Source: Leuctra nigra
Lineage: Eukaryota > Arthropoda > Insecta > Plecoptera > Leuctridae
DNA length: 64,000 nt
Direction: 5' to 3'
NCBI GenBank assembly: GCA_934045905.1
Contig: OW203762.1
Coordinates: 9,949,647 to 10,013,646 of the forward strand
The notes under the pieces were generated by a model, which had not been told where the DNA came from, made no database searches, and saw only the letters and a list, made by a program, of their open reading frames with translations. A program made the position numbers and the translations under genes. Shown here piece after piece: positions 56,601-60,754 of this stretch (positions are counted from its first letter, which is position 1; every line of letters begins with the position of its first letter).

Positions 56601-59310
56601 TCATTGTCTACATGTTCGTCGCTGTGATATTGATGCTTATGTTTGTGTTTGTGGACACCGAGCACTACTACGGTCAAGGCTTTGGAAAGGAAGCAGGTAA
56701 TGCAATTCTCGAAAGTCAGTGAGGTTTATGGTGGAAGTAGGGACAGGATATTCAAAAGAAACCCCCGATACTTGCTGTAATTACGACCACATACATTAAT
56801 CATAGAGACTTCGAACCCAATGCTCAAGATTCATAATTCAATTTCACTTAAATGTGTAAACCACATTAAAAATAGACGAGACATGTATACAAAATATTCT
56901 GGTTTTAGTTGATTCTCAGCTATTACTCAAGTTATCAATGCGCATCTAGTGAGCATGATGATGGAAGAGAAGACAAAAGGGATAAAGATGAAAGTGGAGA
57001 GGAAGAGTAGACGAAGTGGCGTGGATTGAATTTAGGACTTAAAATTAAAATTAAATTACCAGGACGAAGATATCTAAATATTTTCTAAATATTTTCGATT
57101 TTCTTGTCTCCTTAATTGATTTATACATGTTTTTCCATCATTGACAACATTGACAACATTTATACATGTTTTATATTTTTAACAATGTAATACCACACAT
57201 GTGCACAAATGACTGTCATAAATAAATAAAATAAATAAAATGGCTGTGGATTAGAAAAAGGAATGCGGAAAAACTTGTCCATAGCCATAATATTGGAATT
57301 AACAGCTATTGATTTAAGATTTCGATGTTAAGTATATCGATATCCAGTGAAATGACCTAGTCGTCGAAGAACAATTAAAAAAATACACGAGTTTAAACAG
57401 TATTTTTTAAGATTGACAAACAGTTTTTTTGATAATACCTAGGATGAGATATGTACTATCCTATGGTACTATGGTTTGTTTGTTGTTACCAGGGGCCTTT
57501 GCCGTGCTGCTGGTGGCGTATGGTGCGAGTGCGATCATCTTCGCCTATGCGTTCAGTTTCTGGAGGAAATCTCCCGCCTCGAGTCTAGGCTTCTTCCTGG
57601 GTCTGAACATCACACTGAGTAAGTCGACCCGATTTTATGGGAAGTTCATGAGTCAGGCCAAATTTGACGCATAGTTGATGGAAGGGAAAGAATGTTACAT
57701 TTCTAATTAATACTTGTGATAACAATCATCACAGCGGTTTCATCACAGCTGTGTCTCGCCCATTGGACGTTTTCTTGGGCCACCAGGTAGCTCCTTTACA
57801 ATCCTAAGTTTGCTCCAACGCTGGTACTGTATACCAGCGTATACGCTGGATGCGCATACGTTTTACTGGGCAGCCTAAGGAATAAAACTCTCTATGAGTA
57901 GACAAATTCGAACTGGCAAAAAAAATAACTCTATAGGCAAAATTAAAACTTGAGAAAATTTCAAAATAAAAAATTGAGACCCCTGCCGGAATTGAAACGG
58001 TGACCCCTAGCACCGCAAGCCAATGCGCTGACCACACGACCACGGAGGTGGTGATGCCAGCATGCATTTATAACAGTGTAATGAAGATACCTATATACGA
58101 GCGCGTATAATATTTCGACCAATCACGGCGCGAGTGCAAACGTTGGAGCCGACTTAGGTTTGTAGACACGCCACCCGGTATCGTGTGTTGGTTGATGTGA
58201 CAGTATAGATTGGTTGACAGACAAGAAACACCGACCCATCTCCATTTTACAGGTTTCGTTGCCTTACTTACGATGTTTTGTTGGGACAAGATTGAACTAA
58301 TGGTAAGGTTCGCTCAGCAAAAGGATTTGTCTGAACCGAGCTCGGACGTTGTGAAGATTTTGATATCGTTGACTCCGCACTTGAACTTAGTGTTCGCGCT
58401 GTTGGACCTGATCCAAGTAATCCTGTACAAACAGTGCGAGCGCAAGAACGAAGACTGTTCCATGTGGGACGGCGAGGGAGAAGGGTATCACAGAATCATG
58501 ACGCGCCCGCCTTGTTGCTGTAAGTTCACCGTCCATCTCATGTCTCTGTATCTCAGAGGTAAAAAGGCGGCAGTCCATTGTATCGCTTCTGCATTGCACA
58601 CTTTTCGATTGATGTAATCAAGCTATTTCAACTGCCATTTTGACTGGTGTCAACAAGTACAGTTATATTGAAGTATTCTCTTACACAATCACTCATATCA
58701 CCATTACAAATATGATTGGATCAAGGCAGAATTACTGGTTTGTCGGGTAACTTCAAGAAGCATTGAAATGGGCATTTTACCCCTAAGGTACAGAGTTACT
58801 TATTTACACTTCATTGAAGGGTACAGGGGAAGAACGCTGTAAGTCACTTTTAGATGAAACTGAAATAAACAAAGTTTTATGTTGAAGCTTATATTTATCT
58901 TCCATACAGATCGATTTTCAATTGCTTTTTTCAAGACTTGTACAAATATTTTCTAAAAACCAATTGGGTATATTCTGAAAGCTCATAAACATCACTGCAA
59001 GATACACCTTGCAAAGAGGAACTAAACAAAACTCCAGCTTCGCTCACTCGCTATTATTTCTTTGTCTTCCCGCCAGCAACTGCCAAGCTACAATGGGAAG
59101 CGGTGCCCTTAATTGGAATGGTCTATGGTAGCCTCGGCTGGCACATGGTGCTGTTTGCGATATTCACTGTCTTCGTCATCCTGGTGATGATGTTGGTCGA
59201 GTACAGAGTGTGCTCTCTTCTCTGGCTCCTGATGAACAAGTCTCCCTGGAGGCAGAACCCCGCAGACATGGAGCGCGACGTTAGGGCAGAGTTCGAACGA
59301 GTCTTCGAAG
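27019..59310 (+). CDS. ABCA-subfamily ABC transporter gene (partial; 3' end outside window)
   Basis: Sixteen exons located by homology and consistent splice phases. Order: N-terminal helix and extracellular loop, first membrane domain (incomplete), complete first nucleotide-binding domain (Walker [12 protein letters not shown]-loop CPQHDM, signature LSGGMKRK, Walker [15 protein letters not shown]-loop TTHFMEEAD), post-NBD linker, then the second membrane domain with a large extracellular loop. The second NBD lies right of 64000. ABCA proteins are full transporters that move lipids across membranes. Introns total over 30 kb because of inserted transposons. Exon 4 ends in phase 0 but exon 5 needs one upstream base, so at least one exon (about 140-150 residues by family comparison) is missing between 35467 and 48081, an interval with a 200-N gap. 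All located donors are GT and acceptors AG, and no frameshift was seen. Confidence 0.92.
27942..28112 (+). CDS. ABCA exon 2: first extracellular loop
   Basis: Acceptor ttccacttccag; 57 codons including [23 protein letters not shown], the VGVIFxN segment conserved in ABCA extracellular domain 1. Donor ACAG|GTTTGT, phase 1. Confidence 0.88.
28290..28387 (+). CDS. ABCA exon 3: extracellular loop end
   Basis: [20 protein letters not shown] is the segment preceding membrane helix 2 in ABCA proteins (GF..LQ.A.DRAI). Acceptor ctattacag, donor AAT|GTAAGT, phase 0. Confidence 0.88.
28500..28742 (+). repeat. Direct duplication in ABCA intron 3
   Basis: An 86-bp segment beginning ggtagttcctctggtcgagc and ending gaatgtatagcactata occurs at 28500-28585 and again at 28656-28742, almost identical, separated by a short ctatagtggtag-rich spacer. 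Confidence 0.8.
28743..29411. other. ABCA intron 3, nothing recognised
   Basis: No coding homology or repeat termini identified. Confidence 0.4.
29412..29565. mobile_element. 154-bp MITE
   Basis: Terminal inverted repeats tctgggggcttattctcgaa with arms extending to cacgtcataa and atgattcata around a spacer of about 40 bp. No clear target duplication. Confidence 0.7.
30072..31739 (-). CDS. LINE reverse transcriptase ORF
   Basis: About 555 codons in a different frame from the endonuclease. Motifs: [56 protein letters not shown] (motif A Asp), [13 protein letters not shown] (motif B), [12 protein letters not shown] (motif C catalytic DD), then the RTE-like tail [16 protein letters not shown] and [12 protein letters not shown]. 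All catalytic residues are present. Codons upstream of the first listed start are also open back to the duplication, so this is the second half of one broken polyprotein. Confidence 0.88.
   Translation of the reverse strand: MAWKTLGSLKTNTQQQLRIDPIGHQKWQKHYQELLTENRPLYSNIQYTSVPIALGEVCEEVTCAEIMMALKSTKNNRSAGPGSIPIELIKNAPLVTIESLAGIFTECLRGGGVPGEWKLSYISSIYKKGDRKNCGNYRGISVLSSIGRLYGRILTKRLEQQARVTEEQSGFRSGRSCVDNLFCIKQLMDKSIAHGSELHLIFVDLKKAFDSVPLNKFWEALEDQGIETVYVNAIKKLYENAVSCVKSGQSYSEEFKINKGVRQGCPLSPTLFKIYVNRVLENWSRKCSSMGVKIGKEYIHSLLFADDQVVLAEDEHDAEYMMRKLIEEYDSWGLEVNMDKTQCMVIGREGQDMVTNKGIIRLTTEYKYLGVTLTADGTDERDVLNKLGRGRAITRQLHPVLWNDVISTKTKTRIYNSFVESCASYGSEIWTLSSRMAQRVRAMEMGYWRRCCKVTILDHVRNDRIREMMGVETSLTDYIEMKQLLWYGHLRRMPDERLPMRAWSWVPSRRRKRGRPRRRWAEGVDTAMRRRGLRDGDFLNKDKWHLGCRIRPEVL
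31811..31910 (-). repeat. 50-bp tandem duplication breaking the LINE ORF
   Basis: A 50-bp segment starting tttcttcaccatataattat is present twice at exactly 50-bp offset (31811 and 31861). Fifty is not divisible by three, which explains the frame change between endonuclease and reverse transcriptase. Confidence 0.9.
31816..33045 (-). CDS. LINE endonuclease domain ORF (truncated by frameshift)
   Basis: About 409 codons. The first in-frame ATG begins [11 protein letters not shown]; the open frame extends slightly upstream from a TTG. Exonuclease-endonuclease-phosphatase motifs in order: [35 protein letters not shown] and GSDHFLV. This enzyme nicks the target DNA to prime reverse transcription. 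The frame terminates early in the second copy of a 50-bp direct duplication. Without it the frame would run on into the reverse transcriptase at 31739. Confidence 0.85.
   Translation of the reverse strand: MPRNPDGSNGNRPRRVKRNMSIGCWNVQGISNKYPEVFKELANLQIDIAVLSETKKKGNGNEILQDYVHFYSGVDKDRRAKAGVSIAVHKKLKNKIVNWTAIDERLITLELALQQHRLVIVGVYSPNDDADRQVKDDFMDKLTEVLGNIGDRKEIVVMGDFNGRVGKRRNDEIVGQYGEDLVNDNGTRLIEICSQFSFRIMNGFFRHKDIHKFTWFQPTRGYKSIIDYIVIKKNTRIKVLDVKVQRGAQCGSDHFLVKAKVHINYRNYRSKSIEPNIDQGSSKLQEPKYDLRGFENDSTVFLYKLRLAGKMNAILEGTPEQRYLLLKNYVHQAASEALGTVDYGRKKKNLQNPHWWNDSLEHLTEEKRRLYQRWLSTKDGEDRRLYMRYNYMVKKEIKIDGCTCAIIIW
33782..34175 (+). mobile_element. Short retroposon W, copy 1
   Basis: 5' part gacaccttgacgcggtggtg, GC-rich middle (ccccatcgggccggtc, gagatggtgatccccctg, gtcaccattccggcctggc) and 3' end attaatctataatctaatc. 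The second copy at 60367-62042 has matching ends and a clear target duplication. Non-coding. Its small size and oligo-repeat tail suggest a SINE or deleted LINE. Confidence 0.6.
34251..35060. mobile_element. 810-bp foldback element with about 200-bp arms
   Basis: Arms 34251-34450 and about 34866-35060 are near-perfect inverted copies with termini gagtactagagtgccacgcc. The roughly 410-bp centre shows no coding function. It sits in ABCA intron 3. Confidence 0.82.
35309..35467 (+). CDS. ABCA exon 4: start of membrane domain 1
   Basis: 53 codons, [20 protein letters not shown] then a helix [20 protein letters not shown] and EDRQTGAT. The FPYPPY-like motif and the following helix match the ABCA segment before the EKE.R(L)KE motif. 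Acceptor cttgttccag, donor ACG|GTAACG, phase 0. The following exon should encode the KE.M..MGL segment but is not present. Confidence 0.88.
35593..35719 (+). repeat. (GA)n microsatellite
   Basis: About 127 bp of GA/GAGA, interrupted by a few substitutions, in the ABCA intron after exon 4. Confidence 0.9.
36045..36560 (+). repeat. Tandem repeat of about 150 bp with poly-C/poly-G ends
   Basis: Four diverged units, each with a C run, accccagcacaaattctggg, gcgcaaaaatt..gtgc, atttgtgctctgctagtt, cgagat.tcaacccc and a G run. The homopolymer C and G tracts are complementary and likely to fold back, and they lie just before the assembly gap. Confidence 0.8.
36561..37008 (+). repeat. 10-bp minisatellite (ccaactgtct)n
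   Basis: Roughly 45 variant copies of a 10-bp unit (ccaactgtct / ccaactgtcc) running directly into the N gap, so the true length is unknown. Confidence 0.9.
37009..37208. other. Assembly gap (200 N)
   Basis: Exactly 200 undetermined bases, a round number suggesting a placeholder rather than a measured distance. Flanked by minisatellite on the left and the middle of a Penelope-like ORF on the right. Confidence 0.99.
37209..37553 (-). pseudogene. Penelope-like element copy L1, 5' end of ORF only
   Basis: Minus-strand start of the same ORF as the full copies ([20 protein letters not shown]), about 115 codons, cut by the gap. It is identical at protein level to the other copies. Confidence 0.9.
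37807..40509 (-). CDS. Penelope-like element L2: reverse transcriptase with GIY-YIG endonuclease
   Basis: Intact 900-codon ORF. The reverse transcriptase core shows [29 protein letters not shown], motif [12 protein letters not shown] (Asp near residue 399), motif [18 protein letters not shown] and motif [10 protein letters not shown] (about 488-496). A C-terminal GIY-YIG nuclease follows at about residue 679 ([35 protein letters not shown]). The tail holds a duplicated [20 protein letters not shown] motif. This domain set defines endonuclease-bearing Penelope-like retroelements. Intact ORFs and near-identical neighbours suggest recent activity. Confidence 0.95.
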   Translation of the reverse strand: MYYTRENLQINIINLYGEEIFQATKILEKLMCRKSKLLCDLVFLCRCRDQDIIPNFVRLKHHTVNYVTNRILKRASGAILRDAIHRTRRMLDHVGIQLLDLREDLSTTLHPLLYDTIDRSSFQRAECNSMINTERHIRKFERLVARQRPAIVHSAQTSQSVTIVHNLSDIPLSDAAMNVLSRGLNFAVVPNRLPVESIISSVEAAIHRLPEETAENIRIEACQILQKARLPKRNITYEENQALKSLRDNKDIVVLHADKGNATVIMNTAEYNNKVNILLQDPAYIPYLTDPITYLEKTTKAKIIASPIEEDIKVSLIPREKSSRFPKFFGLPKIHKFGAPLRPIVSSRDSPLQPLARFLGKQLQPYATSAASYVQNADHLVDILKSHVFPPESILVSFDVVSLYTKVPIQETLDIIKINHNPPKHILDLASHCLSNTFFMFDGQRYKQIEGAPMGSSLSPVVANLFMEDFELKAIASSHMKPDLWLRYIDDVLVIWTHGREALSTFLDHLNNQHEKIRFTMEIEENKQLPFLDLLIIRNDDNSFGHTVYRKPTNTHRYLNAKSHHHPAQLKSVALSLSTRSKRLADENHLHEEMKFLRSTLRSNGYSDYIINQAFKHEPKEDSEKEKLPTAYLPYVQGTSDKIARILRKQGIATTFHSDNKISSLLRGVKDHIPLESQGVYEIPCGSCDRVYVGQTNRRISNRVEEHKRAVFQDDPKSALAQHVRGSQHLINFDEAKTLACEMNFYPRIYREAIEIVKRPDNLNKRDDAKRLPITWLPALSNSIISVQSKSSGLDRVDENLCSGDAAVNTDNQRGNRRLGLDLNVNGLSSDNEDNRRVTRSQARDLDTLPLSDRLVLLQVQTQEDNRGSSDTQVNRRVTRSQARDVDTLPLADRLVILDT
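40510..40762 (-). repeat. Penelope-like element inter-ORF region (pseudo-LTR)
   Basis: 253-bp spacer between the stop codon of one copy and the start codon of the next, repeated at 37554-37806, 41397-41649, 44353-44605 and 47309-47562. It contains cttgaaaatgatcgctg and ggtcgaaactgttggg, resembling a degenerate hammerhead core. Confidence 0.8.
40763..41163 (-). pseudogene. Penelope-like element L3, 5'-truncated
   Basis: C-terminal ~130 codons of the ORF ([14 protein letters not shown] to VILDT) on the minus strand, truncated at the inversion junction around 41164-41172. One substitution (V to L in LDRVDEN) separates it from L2. Confidence 0.9.
41173..41396 (+). pseudogene. Penelope-like element R1, 5'-truncated, opposite orientation
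   Basis: C-terminal ~74 codons ([18 protein letters not shown] to VILDT) on the plus strand. It is joined head-to-head with L3 through about 9 bp of non-matching filler (ttaatcttc). Confidence 0.9.
41650..44352 (+). CDS. Penelope-like element R2: reverse transcriptase with GIY-YIG endonuclease
   Basis: 900-codon ORF from ATG 41650, identical at protein level to L2 and lying in the opposite orientation. The catalytic Asp residues of motifs A and C and the GIY-YIG core (Y..P.G.C..VYVGQT.R...R..EH) are all present. The unit repeats every 2956 bp. Confidence 0.95.
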   Translation: MYYTRENLQINIINLYGEEIFQATKILEKLMCRKSKLLCDLVFLCRCRDQDIIPNFVRLKHHTVNYVTNRILKRASGAILRDAIHRTRRMLDHVGIQLLDLREDLSTTLHPLLYDTIDRSSFQRAECNSMINTERHIRKFERLVARQRPAIVHSAQTSQSVTIVHNLSDIPLSDAAMNVLSRGLNFAVVPNRLPVESIISSVEAAIHRLPEETAENIRIEACQILQKARLPKRNITYEENQALKSLRDNKDIVVLHADKGNATVIMNTAEYNNKVNILLQDPAYIPYLTDPITYLEKTTKAKIIASPIEEDIKVSLIPREKSSRFPKFFGLPKIHKFGAPLRPIVSSRDSPLQPLARFLGKQLQPYATSAASYVQNADHLVDILKSHVFPPESILVSFDVVSLYTKVPIQETLDIIKINHNPPKHILDLASHCLSNTFFMFDGQRYKQIEGAPMGSSLSPVVANLFMEDFELKAIASSHMKPDLWLRYIDDVLVIWTHGREALSTFLDHLNNQHEKIRFTMEIEENKQLPFLDLLIIRNDDNSFGHTVYRKPTNTHRYLNAKSHHHPAQLKSVALSLSTRSKRLADENHLHEEMKFLRSTLRSNGYSDYIINQAFKHEPKEDSEKEKLPTAYLPYVQGTSDKIARILRKQGIATTFHSDNKISSLLRGVKDHIPLESQGVYEIPCGSCDRVYVGQTNRRISNRVEEHKRAVFQDDPKSALAQHVRGSQHLINFDEAKTLACEMNFYPRIYREAIEIVKRPDNLNKRDDAKRLPITWLPALSNSIISVQSKSSGLDRVDENLCSGDAAVNTDNQRGNRRLGLDLNVNGLSSDNEDNRRVTRSQARDLDTLPLSDRLVLLQVQTQEDNRGSSDTQVNRRVTRSQARDVDTLPLADRLVILDT
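44606..47308 (+). CDS. Penelope-like element R3: reverse transcriptase with GIY-YIG endonuclease
   Basis: Third full ORF, head-to-tail with R2 at 2956-bp spacing. One residue differs from R2 (QRGNRR to QRSNRR, near 47046). Intact. Confidence 0.95.
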   Translation: MYYTRENLQINIINLYGEEIFQATKILEKLMCRKSKLLCDLVFLCRCRDQDIIPNFVRLKHHTVNYVTNRILKRASGAILRDAIHRTRRMLDHVGIQLLDLREDLSTTLHPLLYDTIDRSSFQRAECNSMINTERHIRKFERLVARQRPAIVHSAQTSQSVTIVHNLSDIPLSDAAMNVLSRGLNFAVVPNRLPVESIISSVEAAIHRLPEETAENIRIEACQILQKARLPKRNITYEENQALKSLRDNKDIVVLHADKGNATVIMNTAEYNNKVNILLQDPAYIPYLTDPITYLEKTTKAKIIASPIEEDIKVSLIPREKSSRFPKFFGLPKIHKFGAPLRPIVSSRDSPLQPLARFLGKQLQPYATSAASYVQNADHLVDILKSHVFPPESILVSFDVVSLYTKVPIQETLDIIKINHNPPKHILDLASHCLSNTFFMFDGQRYKQIEGAPMGSSLSPVVANLFMEDFELKAIASSHMKPDLWLRYIDDVLVIWTHGREALSTFLDHLNNQHEKIRFTMEIEENKQLPFLDLLIIRNDDNSFGHTVYRKPTNTHRYLNAKSHHHPAQLKSVALSLSTRSKRLADENHLHEEMKFLRSTLRSNGYSDYIINQAFKHEPKEDSEKEKLPTAYLPYVQGTSDKIARILRKQGIATTFHSDNKISSLLRGVKDHIPLESQGVYEIPCGSCDRVYVGQTNRRISNRVEEHKRAVFQDDPKSALAQHVRGSQHLINFDEAKTLACEMNFYPRIYREAIEIVKRPDNLNKRDDAKRLPITWLPALSNSIISVQSKSSGLDRVDENLCSGDAAVNTDNQRSNRRLGLDLNVNGLSSDNEDNRRVTRSQARDLDTLPLSDRLVLLQVQTQEDNRGSSDTQVNRRVTRSQARDVDTLPLADRLVILDT
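47309..47562 (+). repeat. Terminal pseudo-LTR of the Penelope-like array
   Basis: Copy of the inter-ORF region ending at ttattaataat, exactly before where the next ATG would be, and followed directly by an (AT)n tract, marking the end of the array. Confidence 0.8.
47563..47604 (+). repeat. (TA)n microsatellite
   Basis: About 40 bp of TA at the Penelope-like array end. A second short TA tract lies at 47880-47891. Confidence 0.9.
47637..47882. repeat. Inverted pseudo-LTR remnant of another Penelope-like family
   Basis: Two arms of about 100 bp (tattaaagacatgatacggt outward) meet head-to-head around an A/T-rich centre. Each arm carries ccttgataaggg, cctatcgaaacgtcgg and gaataaac, which align in order with ccttgaaaatga, ggtcgaaactg and gaataaaa in the pseudo-LTR at 47309-47562. 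Confidence 0.6.
47966..48036 (-). tRNA. tRNA-like sequence with non-canonical anticodon loop
   Basis: 71 nt fold well: acceptor GCCTGCT with AGTAGGC, D arm gctt...gagc, T arm gtggg-ttcgaat-cccac. The anticodon loop CCGGCAA would give GGC (Ala) but position 33 is C rather than the near-universal U, and the anticodon stem has a mismatch. Possibly a tRNA pseudogene or SINE head. It lies 45 bp before ABCA exon 5. Confidence 0.5.
48081..48265 (+). CDS. ABCA exon 5: end of membrane domain 1
   Basis: [14 protein letters not shown]...[42 protein letters not shown]. The WYLEA..PG.FG.P.P.YF motif closes the first membrane domain in ABCA proteins. It begins with two bases of a codon (phase 1 acceptor), incompatible with the phase 0 end of exon 4. 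Donor ACA|GTAAGC. Confidence 0.9.
48600..49270 (+). pseudogene. Decayed LINE remnant
   Basis: A broken plus-strand frame near 48745-48840 reads [18 protein letters not shown], resembling the GRPRKR.KD tail common at the C-terminus of LINE reverse transcriptases. The surrounding sequence is too decayed to frame. Long minus-strand open frames here are probably shadows. Confidence 0.35.
50019..51878 (+). mobile_element. Element X, copy 3 (full length, 1.86 kb)
   Basis: Foldback at 50019-50411, modules with cttccggtttcaaaatggc at about 50620, 50880, 51150 and 51420, an ATT/ACT microsatellite near 51575-51607, the conserved tail, then gacttggctggcgtggagcg, the stem-loop and CTAGAT. It is co-linear with copy 2 and lies in ABCA intron 5. 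Confidence 0.82.
52474..52726 (+). CDS. ABCA exon 6: linker and Walker A of NBD1
   Basis: [12 protein letters not shown], acidic linker, then [20 protein letters not shown] and [21 protein letters not shown] (Walker A). Acceptor tttctatag, donor ACAG|GTGACT, phase 1. Confidence 0.93.
52977..53131 (+). CDS. ABCA exon 7: Q-loop of NBD1
   Basis: [20 protein letters not shown] and [20 protein letters not shown], with the Q-loop Gln in CPQHD. Acceptor tgtttcag, donor ATG|GTGAGT, phase 0. Confidence 0.93.
53255..53621 (+). CDS. ABCA exon 8: signature, Walker B and H-loop of NBD1
   Basis: [19 protein letters not shown] (signature), [20 protein letters not shown] (Walker B and D-loop) and [20 protein letters not shown] (H-loop His). 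All catalytic residues for ATP binding and hydrolysis are present. Donor TATG|GTGAGA, phase 1. Confidence 0.94.
53953..54203 (+). CDS. ABCA exon 9: post-NBD1 regulatory segment
   Basis: [40 protein letters not shown] and [13 protein letters not shown]. The L.P......F..LF..L.......I...G.S.TT.E.VF pattern is the standard region after NBD1 in ABCA transporters. Donor CAG|GTATAA. Confidence 0.92.
54299..54478 (+). CDS. ABCA exon 10: linker into membrane domain 2
   Basis: [20 protein letters not shown], then [19 protein letters not shown], the K+R-rich entry to the first helix of the second half. Acceptor tcatctgcag, donor TAT|GTGAGC. This donor and the intron start are present three times in tandem. 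Confidence 0.9.
54476..54998 (+). repeat. 174-bp tandem triplication including the exon 10 splice donor
   Basis: Three units beginning at 54476, 54650 and 54824, each starting tatgtgagctaaaacgtttc and ending near cagcccacgttacc. Units 2 and 3 are nearly identical, and unit 1 differs at a few sites. Each unit therefore carries a potential GTGAGC donor. Confidence 0.9.
55179..55342 (+). CDS. ABCA exon 11: first helix of membrane domain 2
   Basis: [20 protein letters not shown] (helix) then the large extracellular loop [20 protein letters not shown]. Acceptor gtgttttag, donor GAGAG|GTTAGC, phase 2. Confidence 0.9.
55527..55566 (+). repeat. (tattctg)n short tandem repeat
   Basis: About five 7- to 9-bp units of the form tattctg(ta) in ABCA intron 11. 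Confidence 0.8.
55770..56067 (+). CDS. ABCA exon 12: extracellular loop 2
   Basis: [20 protein letters not shown] and [40 protein letters not shown]. The N..A.HS.P...N...NA.L motif is characteristic of ABCA proteins. NES is a possible N-glycosylation sequon. Donor GAG|GTGCGT, phase 0. Confidence 0.9.
56399..56696 (+). CDS. ABCA exon 13: membrane domain 2 core
   Basis: Helix [20 protein letters not shown], then [20 protein letters not shown] (the conserved E(R/K)..KAKHLQ...G coupling motif) and helix [20 protein letters not shown]. Acceptor gttcgctgcag, donor GCAG|GTAATG, phase 1. Confidence 0.92.
57493..57618 (+). CDS. ABCA exon 14: membrane helix of domain 2
   Basis: [23 protein letters not shown] then [17 protein letters not shown], helices 4-5 of the second membrane domain. 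Acceptor tgttaccag, donor CTGA|GTAAGT. Confidence 0.88.
57804..58067 (-). repeat. tRNA-derived SINE remnant (head near 57987-58060)
   Basis: Minus strand: cctccgtggtcgtgtggtca (A-box region) and ggtcaccgtttcaattccgg (B-box-like) give a tRNA-like head. No complete cloverleaf. In ABCA intron 14. Confidence 0.45.
58253..58519 (+). CDS. ABCA exon 15: end of membrane domain 2
   Basis: [20 protein letters not shown], then [24 protein letters not shown] (the LSPHFSL..GL-type segment of ABCA) and a Cys-containing loop ending MTRPPCC. Acceptor tccattttacag, donor TGCT|GTAAGT, phase 1. Confidence 0.88.
59077..59310 (+). CDS. ABCA exon 16: last helix before NBD2
   Basis: [20 protein letters not shown], helix [20 protein letters not shown], then [19 protein letters not shown], the acidic (E)D.DV..E..RV lead into the second nucleotide-binding domain. 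Donor GAAG|GTATGT, phase 1. NBD2 exons are not found before the window ends. Confidence 0.88.
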
Positions 59311-59468
59311 GTATGTGGAGGGAATGGTATTTCATGTATAAATAAGATTACATTTTAAGTTAGCCGCAATTTTGAAAACGGAATAGTAGTGATTTGCCAG
59401 CTTTGGTGTGAGCCGGATTTAAATCGTTTATGTCTTGTGCAAGTGTGCAGTAGAGCAATAGTCTACAC

Positions 59469-59632
59469 TAAGGCATGGTTGCACCAAGTCCCGATAAAGT
59501 TAGCGGTAGGATTTATCGCCTGAAACCATGGCAACAGCCAATGAAACACAGCCATCTAGACCGCTAAAATTCACTTTAAGCTAAAGTGGACTTTACCTTA
59601 CTTATCGGGACATCGTACAACCGGGCCTAAGT
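59469..59632. mobile_element. MITE Z (about 160 bp)
   Basis: Imperfect terminal inverted repeats: taaggcatggttgcaccaag and cttatcgggacatcgtacaa...gggcctaa. It shares gaaaccatggcaacagccaatga with the fragment at 12436-12505 and gccatctaga.cgctaaa with 27690-27750. Confidence 0.6.
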
Positions 59633-59740
59633 TAGGTAAGGTTTCAGGCTGATGCAACTACCCTATAAAGAGCGGAAAATATCAAAGCGTTCTACTTTCT
59701 AATGAAAGCTTAACCCAATGGTTGGTGTTTTGGATACCAC

Positions 59741-59830
59741 GGTACCCTTCAGATCACTAACATTGAGCGGGGATTGGATGGGTGATCATTCAACTCTGAC
59801 CTGCTAGTTGCTGCCGTCGGGCCAGAGAGA
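59741..59830 (+). repeat. 5S rRNA-like segment
   Basis: Contains agatcactaacattgagcgg and ttggatgggtgatcattcaa, resembling the 5S internal promoter region (C-box TTGGATGGGTGACC). It lacks a clean 5S 5' half, so it is probably a 5S-derived SINE or 5S pseudogene. Confidence 0.35.
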
Positions 59831-60487
59831 CTGGGGTGTTTGGTGTGACGACCTCCCTTCACTGCTATCAGTCACTCGACGGCGCGGGTTGTGGAGGCCC
59901 GTGCTGTGAATGCTACACCGTCCTTGGGATTGGGCGTTAAGCCGCCGCCCTTGGTATCTTTCGTTTTGGTTACTTCTTTCCATCGTTATAATATTTGTCC
60001 TGCATCATCAAACATAATGTAACATACGAGTCTATTAAATATTGATTGTACAGTAAGTGCAATCTGATGCTAAACTCTGGTGAGCTCTATCTTTTGATAT
60101 TTATATAGTTCGTCTGTCAGTATTATTATAAATCCCCATAAAAAACACTCCGTATAAAAATACCAGCCAAGTCTCTTCAACTATAAAAAATATAGGAAAT
60201 CTAAAAAATTCAGCACTGAAAAGTAGTGATATCAAAAAATGGGCCAAGTCAAAACATGATTTTAAAAACCGAAATATACTTGGCGCATCGTGTATAAATA
60301 ATATAGACGTGTTTGCCAAAAATCAAATGTTAATAAATATAAATAATATAGCTTAATGTCCTAAAAGCCCTACCGATGGCTGCCACCTTATTGCGGTGGT
60401 GGGGTTTGTGTTGGCCAACGATCCATTGCAGCTACGCCGGCGAGCATATGCTCATGTTTTTGGAGGCAACCTGCGAAATAAAAACGC

Positions 60488-60720
60488 GCACCCCGACTAA
60501 GAATCGAACCTAGATACTTCGGGTTACCGTATACCGTATACGGGTTACCGTATAGGTCAGATACTCGGACTCGCAAGAGTTGTATGGCAACCCAACCTGC
60601 TGATTAAGAATGCGCCCCGGTAGCTTAATGGTTAAAGCATAGGGTCGGTAACCCGAAGGATCTGGGTTCGATTCCCAGTCGGGGTGCGCGTTTTTATTTC
60701 GCAGGTTTCCTCCAAAAACA
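60488..60720. repeat. Inverted pair of tRNA-derived sequences
   Basis: The plus-strand tRNA-like sequence at 60614-60685 and its downstream tail (gcgcgtttttatttcgcagg) have an inverted partner at about 60463-60535 (cctgcgaaataaaaacgcgc, accccgactaagaatcgaac). Confidence 0.7.
60614..60685 (+). tRNA. tRNA-like sequence, non-canonical (SINE head likely)
   Basis: 72 nt: acceptor GCCCCGG with TCGGGGT, D arm gctt...aagc, T arm ctggg-ttcgatt-cccag. The anticodon loop TCGGTAA would give GGT (Thr), but position 33 is C and the anticodon stem has one mismatch. Because of these flaws and the inverted neighbour copy it is more likely part of a retroposon. Confidence 0.5.
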
Positions 60721-60754
60721 CACCATCCCTAAGTGAGAGATTCACTAAATTTCC

